Source: Aliikangiella marina
GTDB lineage: Bacteria; Pseudomonadota; Gammaproteobacteria; Enterobacterales; Kangiellaceae
Direction: 5' to 3'
DNA length: 64,000 bases
NCBI RefSeq assembly: GCF_007004765.1
Contig: NZ_VIKR01000005.1
Span: forward strand, 1 to 64,000
A program made the position numbers and the translations under genes. The notes below the pieces were generated by a model. The model saw only the letters and a program-made list of their open reading frames with translations. It searched no databases and was not told the origin of the DNA. Shown piece by piece: positions 27,729-37,642 of the stretch. How positions within the stretch are numbered: the first letter of the stretch is position 1; every line of letters begins with the position of its first letter.

Positions 27729-28505
27729 TTATTCAATCAGCTTTTCCAACCTTTTTACTAAGCAATCTCTTGCTCGTTTGAGTAATAACTGGCTGTCGTC
27801 GTGTTTTCGCCAGCTTGCTTCACCAAATACAATTTCATATTTCATTGAAGCGTCGACAAACGCCAGTTGGCGAGTAATAGATCGACGTAACTTCTCTTCA
27901 AGATTCACCAACGCACTTTCAGGGGTCTCTGGGAGTACCGTTAAAAATGTTCCTTGATCGGTATGCCCAATCATATCTGCCCAGCGCAGCTCATCAGTTA
28001 AGGTGTCTTTGATGGTTTGATGGAGAGTCTCATCAGCGACCGAGTCTGGCTTTTCTAGCACGAGTAATTGTAACTTTAGAACCGATAAGGGGTTGTCGTA
28101 GCGCCGACTGCGGCTGACCTCATAATCAAGAAATTCAACCCAATTCGCTCGATTGGCCAGTTTGGCACCCGCTAACTTTGCAGCGGCCAAGCTGAGTTTA
28201 TCTTTTTGGTTCCTTTGCTTGGCAAAATAGTGGGCCTGACCACCTGCAGGTGTATCAACTGGTTGATGCCAGTGGAGTAATTTAACCTCGTCGCTGACGC
28301 TCTCGCTAAAAAGCTGGACCAGATGACCTTTTTTGTCAATTGCCTCAACCGGAAGTGCCGCATAAAGCTGGCCAACGACTTGCGATTCATCAAGTTGGGT
28401 GTCAGACAAGAACCGCTCATTACACCAGGTGATTCGTTGGTTTTCGTCACAAACGAGAATCCCAAGCGGCGATTTGAGAAAAATTTCTGATTGGTCAAAA
28501 GACAT
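27729..28505 (-). CDS. PAS domain plus degenerate GGDEF protein
   Basis: 258 residues. Residues about 10-95 form a PAS-like sensor (LGILVCDENQRITWCNERFL). Residues about 120-255 align with a GGDEF fold (NWVEFLDYEVSRSRRYDNPL, ELRWADMIGHTDQGTFLTVL), but the signature GGDEF is TDQGT, so cyclase activity is not expected. It has no membrane helix. It may act as a c-di-GMP receptor or a protein-binding module. It is divergent from cyaA with only about 65 bases between. Confidence 0.7.
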   Translation of the reverse strand: MSFDQSEIFLKSPLGILVCDENQRITWCNERFLSDTQLDESQVVGQLYAALPVEAIDKKGHLVQLFSESVSDEVKLLHWHQPVDTPAGGQAHYFAKQRNQKDKLSLAAAKLAGAKLANRANWVEFLDYEVSRSRRYDNPLSVLKLQLLVLEKPDSVADETLHQTIKDTLTDELRWADMIGHTDQGTFLTVLPETPESALVNLEEKLRRSITRQLAFVDASMKYEIVFGEASWRKHDDSQLLLKRARDCLVKRLEKLIE

Positions 28506-28570
28506 AAAACACTCAGCTAGCGGTAATAGTTGTTATATAGGATAAAAATGCTTCTACAATATTATAGTAG

Positions 28571-31363
28571 TTGTCCTTAACAAAGCGCAAAAATGTGACC
28601 CAAAAATCCATCGATCGAAAGCATATTATCAATATCCAGCGAAGGTTTCTCTCTCTGAGCGAAAAACGGCTGTTAAGGATGCTAGACGGATTTAATCTCA
28701 CACAAGCCGACAGCATTAAATTATTACCTTTGCTTTTTCACGTCAACCACCCGATGTTGCCGGGCTACGTTGATAAATCAACGCCTTGTGGGCTTCCTAA
28801 CTATTCACCGACCGCACTCGAAAAACGTATCGCGCGAACGGTTAGTCGAAGTTTCAAATATGAGTCACGCGCATACCTTAAATTTGAGCTCGCTGGTTTA
28901 TATTTGATGGGTAGTATCGGCACCTTAGGTCAATCATTTCGTAGTGATTTGGATCTCTGGGTATGTCTTGGAGAAAGACTTGGCGCGATAGAGATGACCA
29001 AGTTGCACCAAAAAACGCAACTGATAAGTGCATGGATGTCCAGCAAAGGTGTGGAGCTTAATTGTTATTTGGTCTATGAAAAGCAGTTTGCTCAACAAGC
29101 GAAGAAATACCTCACCAAAGATAGCTGTGGGGATACTCAAAACTATCTGTTGCTAGATGAGTTTTATCGAACCGCGGTGTGGTTGTGCGGTCGGACGCCG
29201 CTCTGGTGGATAATTCCGCCAGAGGAAAATTATCGAGAATATGCCAACCGCTTGGTGAAAGATAAACATATTGATGCTCTCGATTGGATTGACTTCGGAG
29301 AAGTGGGTCAAATCCCTGCGGCGGAGTTTTTTAGTGCGGCATTGTGGCAGTTATTTAAGGCGATAGCGTCTCCTTATAAATCTTCTTTGAAACTTTTGAT
29401 GATTGAAAAATATGCTCGCGAGTTTCCCGAAGTATCTTTGTTGTCTGATCAGTTTAAACAAATGGTTTATAGCCAAGAAGATTCGATCGAGAAGTTGGAT
29501 CCTTATTTAATGATGTTCCGAGCGGCAGAATCATTTTTAGCCGATCAACCCGCACGTTTGAGTTTCTTGCGGAGAGCTTTCTATTTAAAAGCCGGTTCTA
29601 AAATTGACTTAGCTCGCGATAAACCTAACAACTGGCGTTATCAACAAATGAAGTTTTTGGTTGAAAATTGGCGCTGGAAGCAAAAAACGCTAGATGAATA
29701 CAATAGTCGGAGTGATTGGCGAATCGATACAGTAATTCGTGAGCGTGTGGACCTAGTGAGAGAGCTTAATCATTCTTACCACTTTATTAGTAACTTTGCG
29801 AGAATTCAAGGAGCGCTCAATCAGGTCAGTCAACAGGAGTTAGTAACTCTTGGCAGAATGCTTTATGCCACTTTTGAAAAAAGAGCGGGCAAAATCGATC
29901 GTATCAACACTGGTATAGCCAGAGATGTTCAAGAGTCAGCAATAACGCTAGAAATGACCGGGAATCACTGGCGGGTTTTTTTAGGGGCACTCCGCAAAAA
30001 TCAGTTGAATAATACTGCGCCAGTTTATACTTCAGAGTCATTTTTCGTGGCATTAGCCTGGTGTGTTTGTAATGAGATGTTAAATCGTAATAGTACTTTT
30101 CAGGTCTACTCTGACGACGAGTTTTATGATTTTTCGCTGGCGGCCGAGATCGTCAGGAACTTGGCGAGTTTGGTTCGTAATTCTCAGCCGCAAATCGATG
30201 AAACTGCTTTCCGGGAAAGTGCCAAAATCTTAACGCTAGGTATCTTTCTTAATACCGAAACTGACCCGTTACAAGTTGAAAAAGAGTCTGATATTTATAG
30301 TGTTGCAAACCAAGAAGATGGATTTTGTTGGGGAGAAAACCGAGTTAATTTATTCTCACAGTTTGATGTTTTTTGGGTAAATTCATGGGGTGAGTATGGC
30401 AGCAAAAAATACAGTGGTGAATTCGCCTGGATAGAGTTCTTTTTTGATTATCGGCAAGTGATAACCAACCAAGAAGATAAGATCCAATTGTTTGCGCAAC
30501 AGATCCCTAATTTAGCGAAGCACAAAAAACGTTTATTTAAGATGCTGCACCAATGGAACCGGTTAAGATTGGATAGTCGACGAAAGCAGCGAACGAATCG
30601 TTATTTAATGTCTTACGGGAGCCAATTTTTGCTGATCGATTTTTTTGAGACGCAAGTTGAATACAAAAGCTTTCGCTATGCAAAACAATTACTCACCGGG
30701 TTGAGTAATCATTTGAAAGAACCGATTCAGTATTTCCACGATGATAATCTTGATTTGCCAGCGATTATTATACGGCTATTAAACAAACCCGCTGAAGTCG
30801 ATTATCAATGTTTCATTTTGCAAACTGCGCAAAATAGTTTTCAAGTGGTTATCAAAGACCCTGCTGGTAATTTTTTCTATCAAGTTCATTCTGGCGTATC
30901 TCGAGAGCAACTAGTCAATCATTATCAGCAATTTTACGACGGTATGTTACATCAGCTTGGTAATTGGAATACGCCAATGCCGTATTTGATGTTTTGGTAC
31001 GCTGATATAAGTTATGAAGATAATGCTCGGCTACAACGAATTAAAGATTCACATCAAGATTTAGCGAATCAATACTCAGCGATATTGGCGATTGCTGTGA
31101 GAAATACAGAGGATAAAGTTCGTTATGATTTGTATATCGATGAAGAAGTATTTCGATATCAAGATTTTGGCGAGCTAGTGTATCGAAAGCTGGCGCAGTT
31201 CGTTTTAGGCAAACGACAATCGCAGCGTCAATATCCCATTTTTATCACTAATATCGACTTATCAAGTGTTTCTCAAGGGGTCAGAGTCATGGATTTGCTC
31301 CGCCACAAACGAGTGATTGAACAGAAACTAGCCAATGCCTTAAGTAAACTCACGCGTCATTAG
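28571..31363 (+). CDS. cyaA: Class I adenylate cyclase
   Basis: 930 residues. N-terminal catalytic half has the class I nucleotidyltransferase motif LMGSIGTLGQSFRSDLDLWV with both Asp residues, preceded by HPMLPGYVDK. The C-terminal half matches the enterobacterial regulatory region. It makes cAMP for CRP control. TTG 28571 or GTG 28595 could be the start; neither has a strong ribosome site. First gene of the conserved cyaA-lptM-dapF-DUF484-xerC-yigB string, and longer than E. coli CyaA. Confidence 0.93.
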   Translation: MSLTKRKNVTQKSIDRKHIINIQRRFLSLSEKRLLRMLDGFNLTQADSIKLLPLLFHVNHPMLPGYVDKSTPCGLPNYSPTALEKRIARTVSRSFKYESRAYLKFELAGLYLMGSIGTLGQSFRSDLDLWVCLGERLGAIEMTKLHQKTQLISAWMSSKGVELNCYLVYEKQFAQQAKKYLTKDSCGDTQNYLLLDEFYRTAVWLCGRTPLWWIIPPEENYREYANRLVKDKHIDALDWIDFGEVGQIPAAEFFSAALWQLFKAIASPYKSSLKLLMIEKYAREFPEVSLLSDQFKQMVYSQEDSIEKLDPYLMMFRAAESFLADQPARLSFLRRAFYLKAGSKIDLARDKPNNWRYQQMKFLVENWRWKQKTLDEYNSRSDWRIDTVIRERVDLVRELNHSYHFISNFARIQGALNQVSQQELVTLGRMLYATFEKRAGKIDRINTGIARDVQESAITLEMTGNHWRVFLGALRKNQLNNTAPVYTSESFFVALAWCVCNEMLNRNSTFQVYSDDEFYDFSLAAEIVRNLASLVRNSQPQIDETAFRESAKILTLGIFLNTETDPLQVEKESDIYSVANQEDGFCWGENRVNLFSQFDVFWVNSWGEYGSKKYSGEFAWIEFFFDYRQVITNQEDKIQLFAQQIPNLAKHKKRLFKMLHQWNRLRLDSRRKQRTNRYLMSYGSQFLLIDFFETQVEYKSFRYAKQLLTGLSNHLKEPIQYFHDDNLDLPAIIIRLLNKPAEVDYQCFILQTAQNSFQVVIKDPAGNFFYQVHSGVSREQLVNHYQQFYDGMLHQLGNWNTPMPYLMFWYADISYEDNARLQRIKDSHQDLANQYSAILAIAVRNTEDKVRYDLYIDEEVFRYQDFGELVYRKLAQFVLGKRQSQRQYPIFITNIDLSSVSQGVRVMDLLRHKRVIEQKLANALSKLTRH

Positions 31364-31420
31364 AGCTTGGTCCACTATTACTCGTTGATTTTCTGCGGGA
31401 AAACACTGAGAATTGGAGAC

Positions 31421-31627
31421 ATGCCAAAAAAAAACGCTAGTACCTTGAGAAATCGACTCTTATCAATCAGTTTGTTCCTATTGTTAGTCGCAGCCTGCGG
31501 ACAAAAAGGTGCCTTAATCAGTCCATCAGAGGTGGCGGAGAAGCGCGCCGAAGCCGAGAAGATTGAGCAGCAAGCTCGCCAACAACAACTCCCAGCCAAC
31601 AAAAAGGAAAATAAAAATAATGATTAG
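31421..31627 (+). CDS. lptM: LptM (YifL/LppL) small lipoprotein
   Basis: 68 residues from ATG 31421, with TTGGAGA just upstream. Basic start, hydrophobic LLSISLFLLLVAAC lipobox and the LptM signature CGQKGALI, then a charged Lys/Glu/Gln tail. By family knowledge it helps assembly of the LptDE LPS translocon. Its stop overlaps the dapF start by eight bases. Confidence 0.88.
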   Translation: MPKKNASTLRNRLLSISLFLLLVAACGQKGALISPSEVAEKRAEAEKIEQQARQQQLPANKKENKNND

Positions 31628-32447
31628 TTTTGCCAAAATGCATGGTTTAGGCAATGACTTTATGGTGGTCGATGGCGTTTCTCAACAAGTTTACTTCACC
31701 GAAGGTCAGGTCAGAAAACTTGCCGATCGACATCGTGGTGTCGGTTTTGACCAGCTATTGTTGATTGAGCCACCGCAGCAACCTGATGTTGATTTTCATT
31801 ATCGAATCTTCAATGCGGATGGCAAAGAGGTCGAACAATGTGGTAACGGAGCGCGTTGTTTGGCGCGTTTTGTGCGAACCATGGGGCTGACTTGGAAGCA
31901 CAAGATCCGTGTGAGTACGATGCGCGGTTTAATGAATTTGCAGATTATGCGCAATGGCTTGGTTAGCGTAGACATGGGGGTTCCACAGTTAGCACCGGAC
32001 ACGATACCAATGCGATACGCGCAGCAAGATATCCGATACAGTGTCAATTTAGACGGCGTTAGTTATGAGTTTGGCGCGGTATCGATGGGTAATCCACACT
32101 GTGTGATTACGGTTGATGACGTCGAGAAAGCAGAGGTTGATCGCATCGGCGGAGCGCTTACTCAACACAATTTGTTCCCTGAGGGCGCAAATATTGGGTT
32201 TATGCAAAAAATCGCTCATGACGAAGTTAGGTTGCGCGTCTTTGAACGAGGTGTTGGTGAAACTCAAGCTTGCGGTACTGGCGCTTGCGCAGCAGCGGTT
32301 GTTGCTCGCTTACAACATAATATGAATCAAAAAATAAGAGTTTATCTGCCCGGGGGGCACCTTCATATTGATTGGCCAGGAGACGGCGAATCATTGAAAA
32401 TGATGGGGCCGGCAGAGCTCGTTTATCAGGGATATATTGATCTATGA
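31620..32447 (+). CDS. dapF: Diaminopimelate epimerase
   Basis: 275 residues from ATG 31620, the start MISFAKMHGLGNDFMVVDGV being the family N-terminus. The two catalytic cysteines are in EQCGNGARCLARF and TQACGTGACAAAV. It interconverts LL- and meso-diaminopimelate for lysine and peptidoglycan. Tightly coupled to lptM upstream and to the DUF484 gene downstream (four-base overlap). Confidence 0.97.
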   Translation: MISFAKMHGLGNDFMVVDGVSQQVYFTEGQVRKLADRHRGVGFDQLLLIEPPQQPDVDFHYRIFNADGKEVEQCGNGARCLARFVRTMGLTWKHKIRVSTMRGLMNLQIMRNGLVSVDMGVPQLAPDTIPMRYAQQDIRYSVNLDGVSYEFGAVSMGNPHCVITVDDVEKAEVDRIGGALTQHNLFPEGANIGFMQKIAHDEVRLRVFERGVGETQACGTGACAAAVVARLQHNMNQKIRVYLPGGHLHIDWPGDGESLKMMGPAELVYQGYIDL

Positions 32448-33193
32448 AAACATCTAACCAACCAGGGTCGGCCAAAATAACCAATCTACAAGCGTTAGAA
32501 GGAGGAAGCGGCAGCCAACTAAACCGCTTGATGGAAGAAGCGCAGGTTAAGAACTATTTAGTGAACAATCCAGATTTTTTAGCCAAAAACCCGCAACTTT
32601 TGGGACATATTGAGCTCAATCACGGATTCGACCAGACTACATCGTTAGTTGAGCGCCAAATTAAGGTTTTGCGTGATCGTAATCAGGTGATGCAAGGACA
32701 ATTAGTAGAGATGTTGCAAGCCGCTCACAGTAACGAACAACTACTGATTCAGTGTAATCACTTTATGCTGACACTCCTTCAAGCTGAAAGTTTTGCAATA
32801 TTAACGACTCAAATTATTGATATGTTGAAACAAGACTTTGACTTGGATGATGCGGCGCTCGTCTTGGTCGGTGAGTACCCTCAGAATGATAATATTAAGC
32901 GAGTCGCTGATGCGGCAGAAATTAAAAGCGTTCTTAATTGCCAATTTCCGGACAGTGAACCTTTATGTGGACGTCTGGAACTGAATGCAAAAACAACTTT
33001 ATTTGGAGAAAAAGCTGAAGTATTGCAGTCTTTTGCTTTGATTCCTTTGGGCAATGAGTGCGAGAAAGGCCTACTGGCGCTAGCAAGTCAAGATGTTGCT
33101 CGATTTGATCCTGACATGGGCACTTTGTTTATCGAGCTGATTGCAAAGTTAGTGGCGCATTTGACCAGTCGTTATGAGATCAACCAAGGTTAA
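32444..33193 (+). CDS. DUF484 family protein
   Basis: 249 residues with the DUF484 start VKNYLVNNPDFLAKNPQLLG, a helix (LVERQIKVLRDRNQVMQGQL) and a GAF-like C-terminal domain. Its function is unknown; it lies between dapF and xerC in most gammaproteobacteria, as here. Overlaps dapF by four and xerC by 20 bases. Confidence 0.9.
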   Translation: MKTSNQPGSAKITNLQALEGGSGSQLNRLMEEAQVKNYLVNNPDFLAKNPQLLGHIELNHGFDQTTSLVERQIKVLRDRNQVMQGQLVEMLQAAHSNEQLLIQCNHFMLTLLQAESFAILTTQIIDMLKQDFDLDDAALVLVGEYPQNDNIKRVADAAEIKSVLNCQFPDSEPLCGRLELNAKTTLFGEKAEVLQSFALIPLGNECEKGLLALASQDVARFDPDMGTLFIELIAKLVAHLTSRYEINQG

Positions 33194-34115
33194 GTCAAAA
33201 TCGATAGAGGCTTTTGCCACTGAGTTAGCAGAACCTGCGACAGCATTTCTTGCACAACTGTGCGAGCAAAAAAATTATTCACAACTGACAGCCAAAAATT
33301 ATCGTCGCCAGTTAGAAAAGCTATTAAACTTTGTTGAAAGCCTCTCAATTTTGCGTTGGTCGCAAGTCAAGACAATCCACATCAGGCAACTCAGTGCCTT
33401 TCACCATCGCCAAGGCATGTCGCCTAAATCAATAGCTCTGCTACTATCTGCTTGTCGGAGTTTTTTTAACTATTTAATCGTCAAAGAACTCGTCCAATTT
33501 AATCCCGCTAAGGGGGTAAAAGCACCCAAAGCGGCAAAGACCTTACCAAAAACCGTCGAAATCGACCAGCTATCGGCATTACTTGAAGGCATTGATGACG
33601 GCGAGGATATCGGTATTCGCGACAAAGCCATTGCGGAGCTGTTTTATTCCAGCGCATTACGTCTGGCCGAACTCGTCAGACTTAATGTTGAAGATATCGA
33701 CTTTAATGATGCGACAGCAAGAATTATCGGTAAAGGGAATAAAACTCGTATCGTACCGATTGGAAAAAAAGCGCTAGAGGCCATTCGAGAGTGGCTAACG
33801 ATTCGCAGCGTATGGCTGGCTGGTTATGAATTGAATGCGGTATTCGTTACCCAACGCAAAACGAGACTGAGTCCAAGAAGCATTCAAAAACGTATGGAAT
33901 ACTGGGGAAAGATGGTAGGGATTAATGGTCGTATACATCCGCATAAATTTCGCCATTCTTGCGCAACTCATCTTCTTGAATCATCAAGTGATTTGAGAGC
34001 TGTGCAAGAGTTGCTCGGTCACGCCAATCTTTCAACGACTCAAGTGTACACGCATCTTGATTTTCAACAACTTGCATCGGTTTATGATAAGGCTCATCCA
34101 AGAGCAAAAAAATAG
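33174..34115 (+). CDS. xerC: Site-specific tyrosine recombinase XerC
   Basis: 313 residues. N-terminal SAM-like core-binding domain, then the catalytic domain with Arg in SSALRLAELVRL, Lys in the beta-hairpin IGKGNKTRIVP, HPHKFRHSCATHLL (HxxR), LLGHANLSTTQVYTHLD (His/Trp position and nucleophile Tyr). It resolves chromosome dimers at dif together with XerD. Gene order supports XerC over other phage-type integrases. Confidence 0.93.
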   Translation: MRSTKVKSKSIEAFATELAEPATAFLAQLCEQKNYSQLTAKNYRRQLEKLLNFVESLSILRWSQVKTIHIRQLSAFHHRQGMSPKSIALLLSACRSFFNYLIVKELVQFNPAKGVKAPKAAKTLPKTVEIDQLSALLEGIDDGEDIGIRDKAIAELFYSSALRLAELVRLNVEDIDFNDATARIIGKGNKTRIVPIGKKALEAIREWLTIRSVWLAGYELNAVFVTQRKTRLSPRSIQKRMEYWGKMVGINGRIHPHKFRHSCATHLLESSSDLRAVQELLGHANLSTTQVYTHLDFQQLASVYDKAHPRAKK

Positions 34116-34123
34116 GTTTTACA

Positions 34124-34789
34124 ATGGCTTCAACGATAAAACTAATCAGCTTTGATTTGGATGATGCCCTCTATGATAACAAACCCGTATTATTCGAAGC
34201 TGAGCGGCTTTGTAATCAATTCTTAGCAGACGAATTTAATCGACAAAACCGTGAGTTTGATTTACAGAATTTTTATGAGATCCGTCATCGGCTAATGGAG
34301 TCGACTGATCCATCTATGGAGAACATGACACAAATGCGTCAAGTTGCCATCACTGAGATTTGCCAAGATCTTGAAGATTCCGGATCGGTTGCAGCCAAGG
34401 CACTAGAAATATTTCTCACTGCCCGTTCCAATGCTGCTGTGCCAGCAAAGATCCATACCATGATGGAGCGCTTAGCGAAACAATTTACTTTAGTCTCGGT
34501 AACCAATGGTAACTGCGATCCGAATAAGCTCTCTATTGGGCAGTTTTTTAGTAAAAACTATTCCCCTGTTGAAGGTTTTCGAGCAAAGCCTCAACCAGAG
34601 ATGCTATTGAAGGTTCTTGATGATTTTAGCCTCGAGCGATCGCAAGTGTTACATATTGGTGACAGCTTGGATAAAGATGGCTTGGCAGCTAAAAATGCCG
34701 GGGTGAGTTTTTATCATTTTGCTCCATTTTATGAAGGTAATACGATCGACAGTACAGTAGCCGACTTTGAAAAATATTTAACTCAGTAG
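34124..34789 (+). CDS. HAD-superfamily hydrolase, YigB-like
   Basis: 221 residues. HAD motif I reads SFDLDDALYD, where the family usually has DLDDTLYD (Thr to Ala). Motif II is VSVTNGN, motif III/IV KPQPEMLLKVL and HIGDSLDKDGLAAKNAG. Likely a phosphatase such as an FMN phosphatase, as YigB in E. coli, at the normal position behind xerC, nine bases away. Confidence 0.82.
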   Translation: MASTIKLISFDLDDALYDNKPVLFEAERLCNQFLADEFNRQNREFDLQNFYEIRHRLMESTDPSMENMTQMRQVAITEICQDLEDSGSVAAKALEIFLTARSNAAVPAKIHTMMERLAKQFTLVSVTNGNCDPNKLSIGQFFSKNYSPVEGFRAKPQPEMLLKVLDDFSLERSQVLHIGDSLDKDGLAAKNAGVSFYHFAPFYEGNTIDSTVADFEKYLTQ

Positions 34790-34818
34790 GTCGGCTATTA
34801 GTTATCATCGCAAAGTTG

Positions 34819-36864
34819 CTAGAGGGCTTTGAATCGAATCGCCACACCACCGCTGGTGGCAAGTTTAAAATTTAAAACCGTTTCTGCACTAACTGTTTTT
34901 TCTTCGATGATATAGTCGTATGGATTGGTTTTCCAATCTGCCTTGTCACCATCTCGATAGATTTGTGCTAAGTAGCGTTTGTCTTTATCCAAAAAGTTTA
35001 GTTCGATTTTAATTTCTCGTGCGAACTCATTGGTAATCGCACCCAGATACCAGTCGTTGCTGTATTTATCTTGGCGAACCAACGTAACCCATTCGCCAAT
35101 TTCACCATTCAAAGCGACTGATGTTTTCCAGTCAGTCGGAACATCGCGGATAAATTGAAAGGCGTCTAACCGTTCTAAATAGTGCTTAGGTAAATCAGCC
35201 GCCATCTGGATAGGACTGTAAATGACAACATAAAGTGCAAGCTGTTTCGCGAGCGTTGTTTGCACTCGGTTTTCCGCATCCAAGCCGTTAAAGGCAAGGT
35301 TGAAAATACCCGGAGTAAAGTCCATCGGACCAGAGAGCATTCTCGTGTATACCAGATTAACGGTATGCGCTGGATCATTGGGTGGTGAGCCCCAAGCATT
35401 AAATTCCTGCCCGCGAGCGCCTTCACGAGAAAGCCAATTCGGATAGGTCCGCCTTAATCCGGTATCTTTGATTGGTTCATGAGTGTTGATGCTAATTTTC
35501 CTTTTGGCAGCCTCGGTAACTGAAAATAAATATTCATTAACCATGAACTGGCCATCATGCCACTCTTTAATAGCGCGGCCTTTTTCATCGAGACGCTTAA
35601 TATTGCCCCCATCAGCAACATAGCCTGTTTTAATTTGGGTAACCCCTAATTGTTGATAAAGGTCATAGGCGTCCGCCATTTGATTGCGGTAATTGGTCAC
35701 GCTGCCAGAGGTTTCATGATGACCAATTAGTTTAATATGCTTACTTTTCGCATAATCAGTAACCGCCTTTAGATCAAAATCATCATAAGCTTGAGTAAAG
35801 CTAAATACGTCGCCATTGGAGAACCAGCTGCCATCCCAACCGATGTTCCAGCCTTCCACAAGCACACCATCGAAGCCATACTTTGCGGCGAAATCGAGAT
35901 AGCGTTTTGCCTCTTGGGTTGTCGCACCATGTTTCGTTCCTGAGCCCCAGGTATTGACCCCTAAGTGCATTCCCCACCAAATTCCAATATATTTTCCTGG
36001 TTTTACCCAGCTCACGTCACCGAGTTTATTCGGTTCATTCAGATTTAAAATAAGCTGTGAATTAAGTAATCCTTTAGCGCTATTGGCTAACTGAATGGTT
36101 CTCCAAGGTGTGCTGAACGCACCAGACTTCTTTACTTTGATACCATCTGACCAAGGAACCAACGATGACTTAAAGGTTCCTGGTCTTCGCTGATCCAATG
36201 TCATTGAAGCAAAATCTGTGAGCGCGGCCTCATGGATGCTAACGTGAACGTTGCTTTTGTTTCTTACTGTGAAAGGTGTATTAACGCGATCGATTTTATC
36301 AAATGGTGTATTTTGATAGAGAAACTCATAGCGGTTCCATCCTTGTGCCGGGATCCACCACGCCTGATAGTTTTCTGAATGAGCGAATTTAAATTCAGTC
36401 AGCTCATCTGTGATTAAAATAGTTTTTTGTGAGATCGCGGGAACCTCATATCGGAATCCCAACCCATCATTAAACACTCGAATTCGCAGTGTATATTGAT
36501 GGCTCGGATTGTTCGGTGCTTCCAGCTTCACCATCAGTTCGTTATGATGGTCTCGGATAAATTGCGACTCTCCCCAGGGTTGCTGCCAAGTGCTGTCTGA
36601 TTGGCTTAATTGATAATCTGATATGGCTAAGCCCTGCGAAAGTGCCGGACTGTCTGCAAATGTAAACCCAAGGTTTGAAGGTTCGATGATTAATTGACCT
36701 TTAAAACTGACCGAATAACGCGGTGAGCTATTATCATCTGATAGCGTGAAAACGATTGATTGGTTCGGAGAAGAAACGGAAACACTTTTAGCGTTGAGGC
36801 TATTGCTTGATAAAAGCCAGAAACCGGTCAAGATGAGGAGGAGAAACTTCCTTGGGTTGGTCAT
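34819..36864 (-). CDS. Glycoside hydrolase family 97 (alpha-glucosidase-like)
   Basis: 681 residues from ATG 36864 (AAGGAAC about eight bases upstream); the frame extends further without a signal. Sec signal peptide (FLLLILTGFWLLSSNSLNA), N-terminal beta-sandwich (about 25-285), TIM barrel with YIGIWWGMHLG, VLVEGWNIGW, INTHEPIKDTGLRRTYPN and REGARGQEFNAWG, and a small C-terminal beta domain. The conserved Glu residues in the last two motifs are the expected general acid/base region of GH97. The substrate is unknown; no SusCD-like genes are near. Confidence 0.88.
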   Translation of the reverse strand: MTNPRKFLLLILTGFWLLSSNSLNAKSVSVSSPNQSIVFTLSDDNSSPRYSVSFKGQLIIEPSNLGFTFADSPALSQGLAISDYQLSQSDSTWQQPWGESQFIRDHHNELMVKLEAPNNPSHQYTLRIRVFNDGLGFRYEVPAISQKTILITDELTEFKFAHSENYQAWWIPAQGWNRYEFLYQNTPFDKIDRVNTPFTVRNKSNVHVSIHEAALTDFASMTLDQRRPGTFKSSLVPWSDGIKVKKSGAFSTPWRTIQLANSAKGLLNSQLILNLNEPNKLGDVSWVKPGKYIGIWWGMHLGVNTWGSGTKHGATTQEAKRYLDFAAKYGFDGVLVEGWNIGWDGSWFSNGDVFSFTQAYDDFDLKAVTDYAKSKHIKLIGHHETSGSVTNYRNQMADAYDLYQQLGVTQIKTGYVADGGNIKRLDEKGRAIKEWHDGQFMVNEYLFSVTEAAKRKISINTHEPIKDTGLRRTYPNWLSREGARGQEFNAWGSPPNDPAHTVNLVYTRMLSGPMDFTPGIFNLAFNGLDAENRVQTTLAKQLALYVVIYSPIQMAADLPKHYLERLDAFQFIRDVPTDWKTSVALNGEIGEWVTLVRQDKYSNDWYLGAITNEFAREIKIELNFLDKDKRYLAQIYRDGDKADWKTNPYDYIIEEKTVSAETVLNFKLATSGGVAIRFKAL

Positions 36865-36958
36865 GAATTGGTGTTCCTTATTGTAATTAATCGCAATATT
36901 ACCTAGATTAACCATTCTGCGAATTATCACTCAACTAACTGCATACGTATTCATCTCT

Positions 36959-37618
36959 ATGTTGCTTAACTATCAACCGCCAATTAATCCGTATTTAACC
37001 ATTATCTACCGAGATGAGGATATTGTTGTTTGTGATAAACCGAGTGGTCTTCTGTCGGTTCGCGGTAAAGCGCGAGCCCATCAAGATAGCTTACAATTTC
37101 GCTGTGAATTAGTGTGGCCGAATATTGGGGTTGTTCACCGTTTAGATATGGGAACATCTGGTATTATGATGATGGCCCTTAATCGCAATTCACTGAGCCA
37201 CCTATCAAAACAATTTCAGCAGCGAACCACGCAGAAAACTTATATTGCCGATATTTGGGGAAGACCGGCGCAAAATTCTGGAACAGTTGAACTCCCTTTG
37301 ATAGTAGATTGGCCTAAGCGACCTCGGCAAAAAGTTTGTTTTGAGACTGGAAAGTCAGCGATAACTCACTGGAAGCTTATCGATTCAGACAGTAATGCGA
37401 ACCATTCGAGAGTTCAATTGACACCCATTACCGGGCGCTCACATCAGTTGAGGGTGCATATGGCCGAGCTAGGTTATCCCATCATTGGCGATAAATTTTA
37501 TGCAAAAGGCGATGCATTGCTGGCTTCGTCGAGATTACATTTGCACGCTCACAAGCTATCGGTATTGCATCCACGAACTAATGAAATTTTGACCTTTGAG
37601 AGCCCAATTCCTTTTTAA
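36959..37618 (+). CDS. rluA: RluA-type pseudouridine synthase (23S/tRNA)
   Basis: 219 residues. DEDIVVCDKPSGLLSVRGK, catalytic Asp in HRLDMGTSGIMMMAL, and PITGRSHQLRVHMAELGYPI are the RluA signature, and the short form without an S4 domain fits RluA (23S U746 and tRNA U32). Divergent from the GH97 gene. Confidence 0.88.
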   Translation: MLLNYQPPINPYLTIIYRDEDIVVCDKPSGLLSVRGKARAHQDSLQFRCELVWPNIGVVHRLDMGTSGIMMMALNRNSLSHLSKQFQQRTTQKTYIADIWGRPAQNSGTVELPLIVDWPKRPRQKVCFETGKSAITHWKLIDSDSNANHSRVQLTPITGRSHQLRVHMAELGYPIIGDKFYAKGDALLASSRLHLHAHKLSVLHPRTNEILTFESPIPF

Positions 37619-37642
37619 CAAGATCGATTATCGATTGCTTCG

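Noticed and set aside
33174-34115. Tyrosine recombinase as an integron or phage integrase
   Set aside because: Gene order dapF-DUF484-xerC-yigB and the sequence pattern fit XerC; the integron-specific insert before the HxxR motif is not visible.
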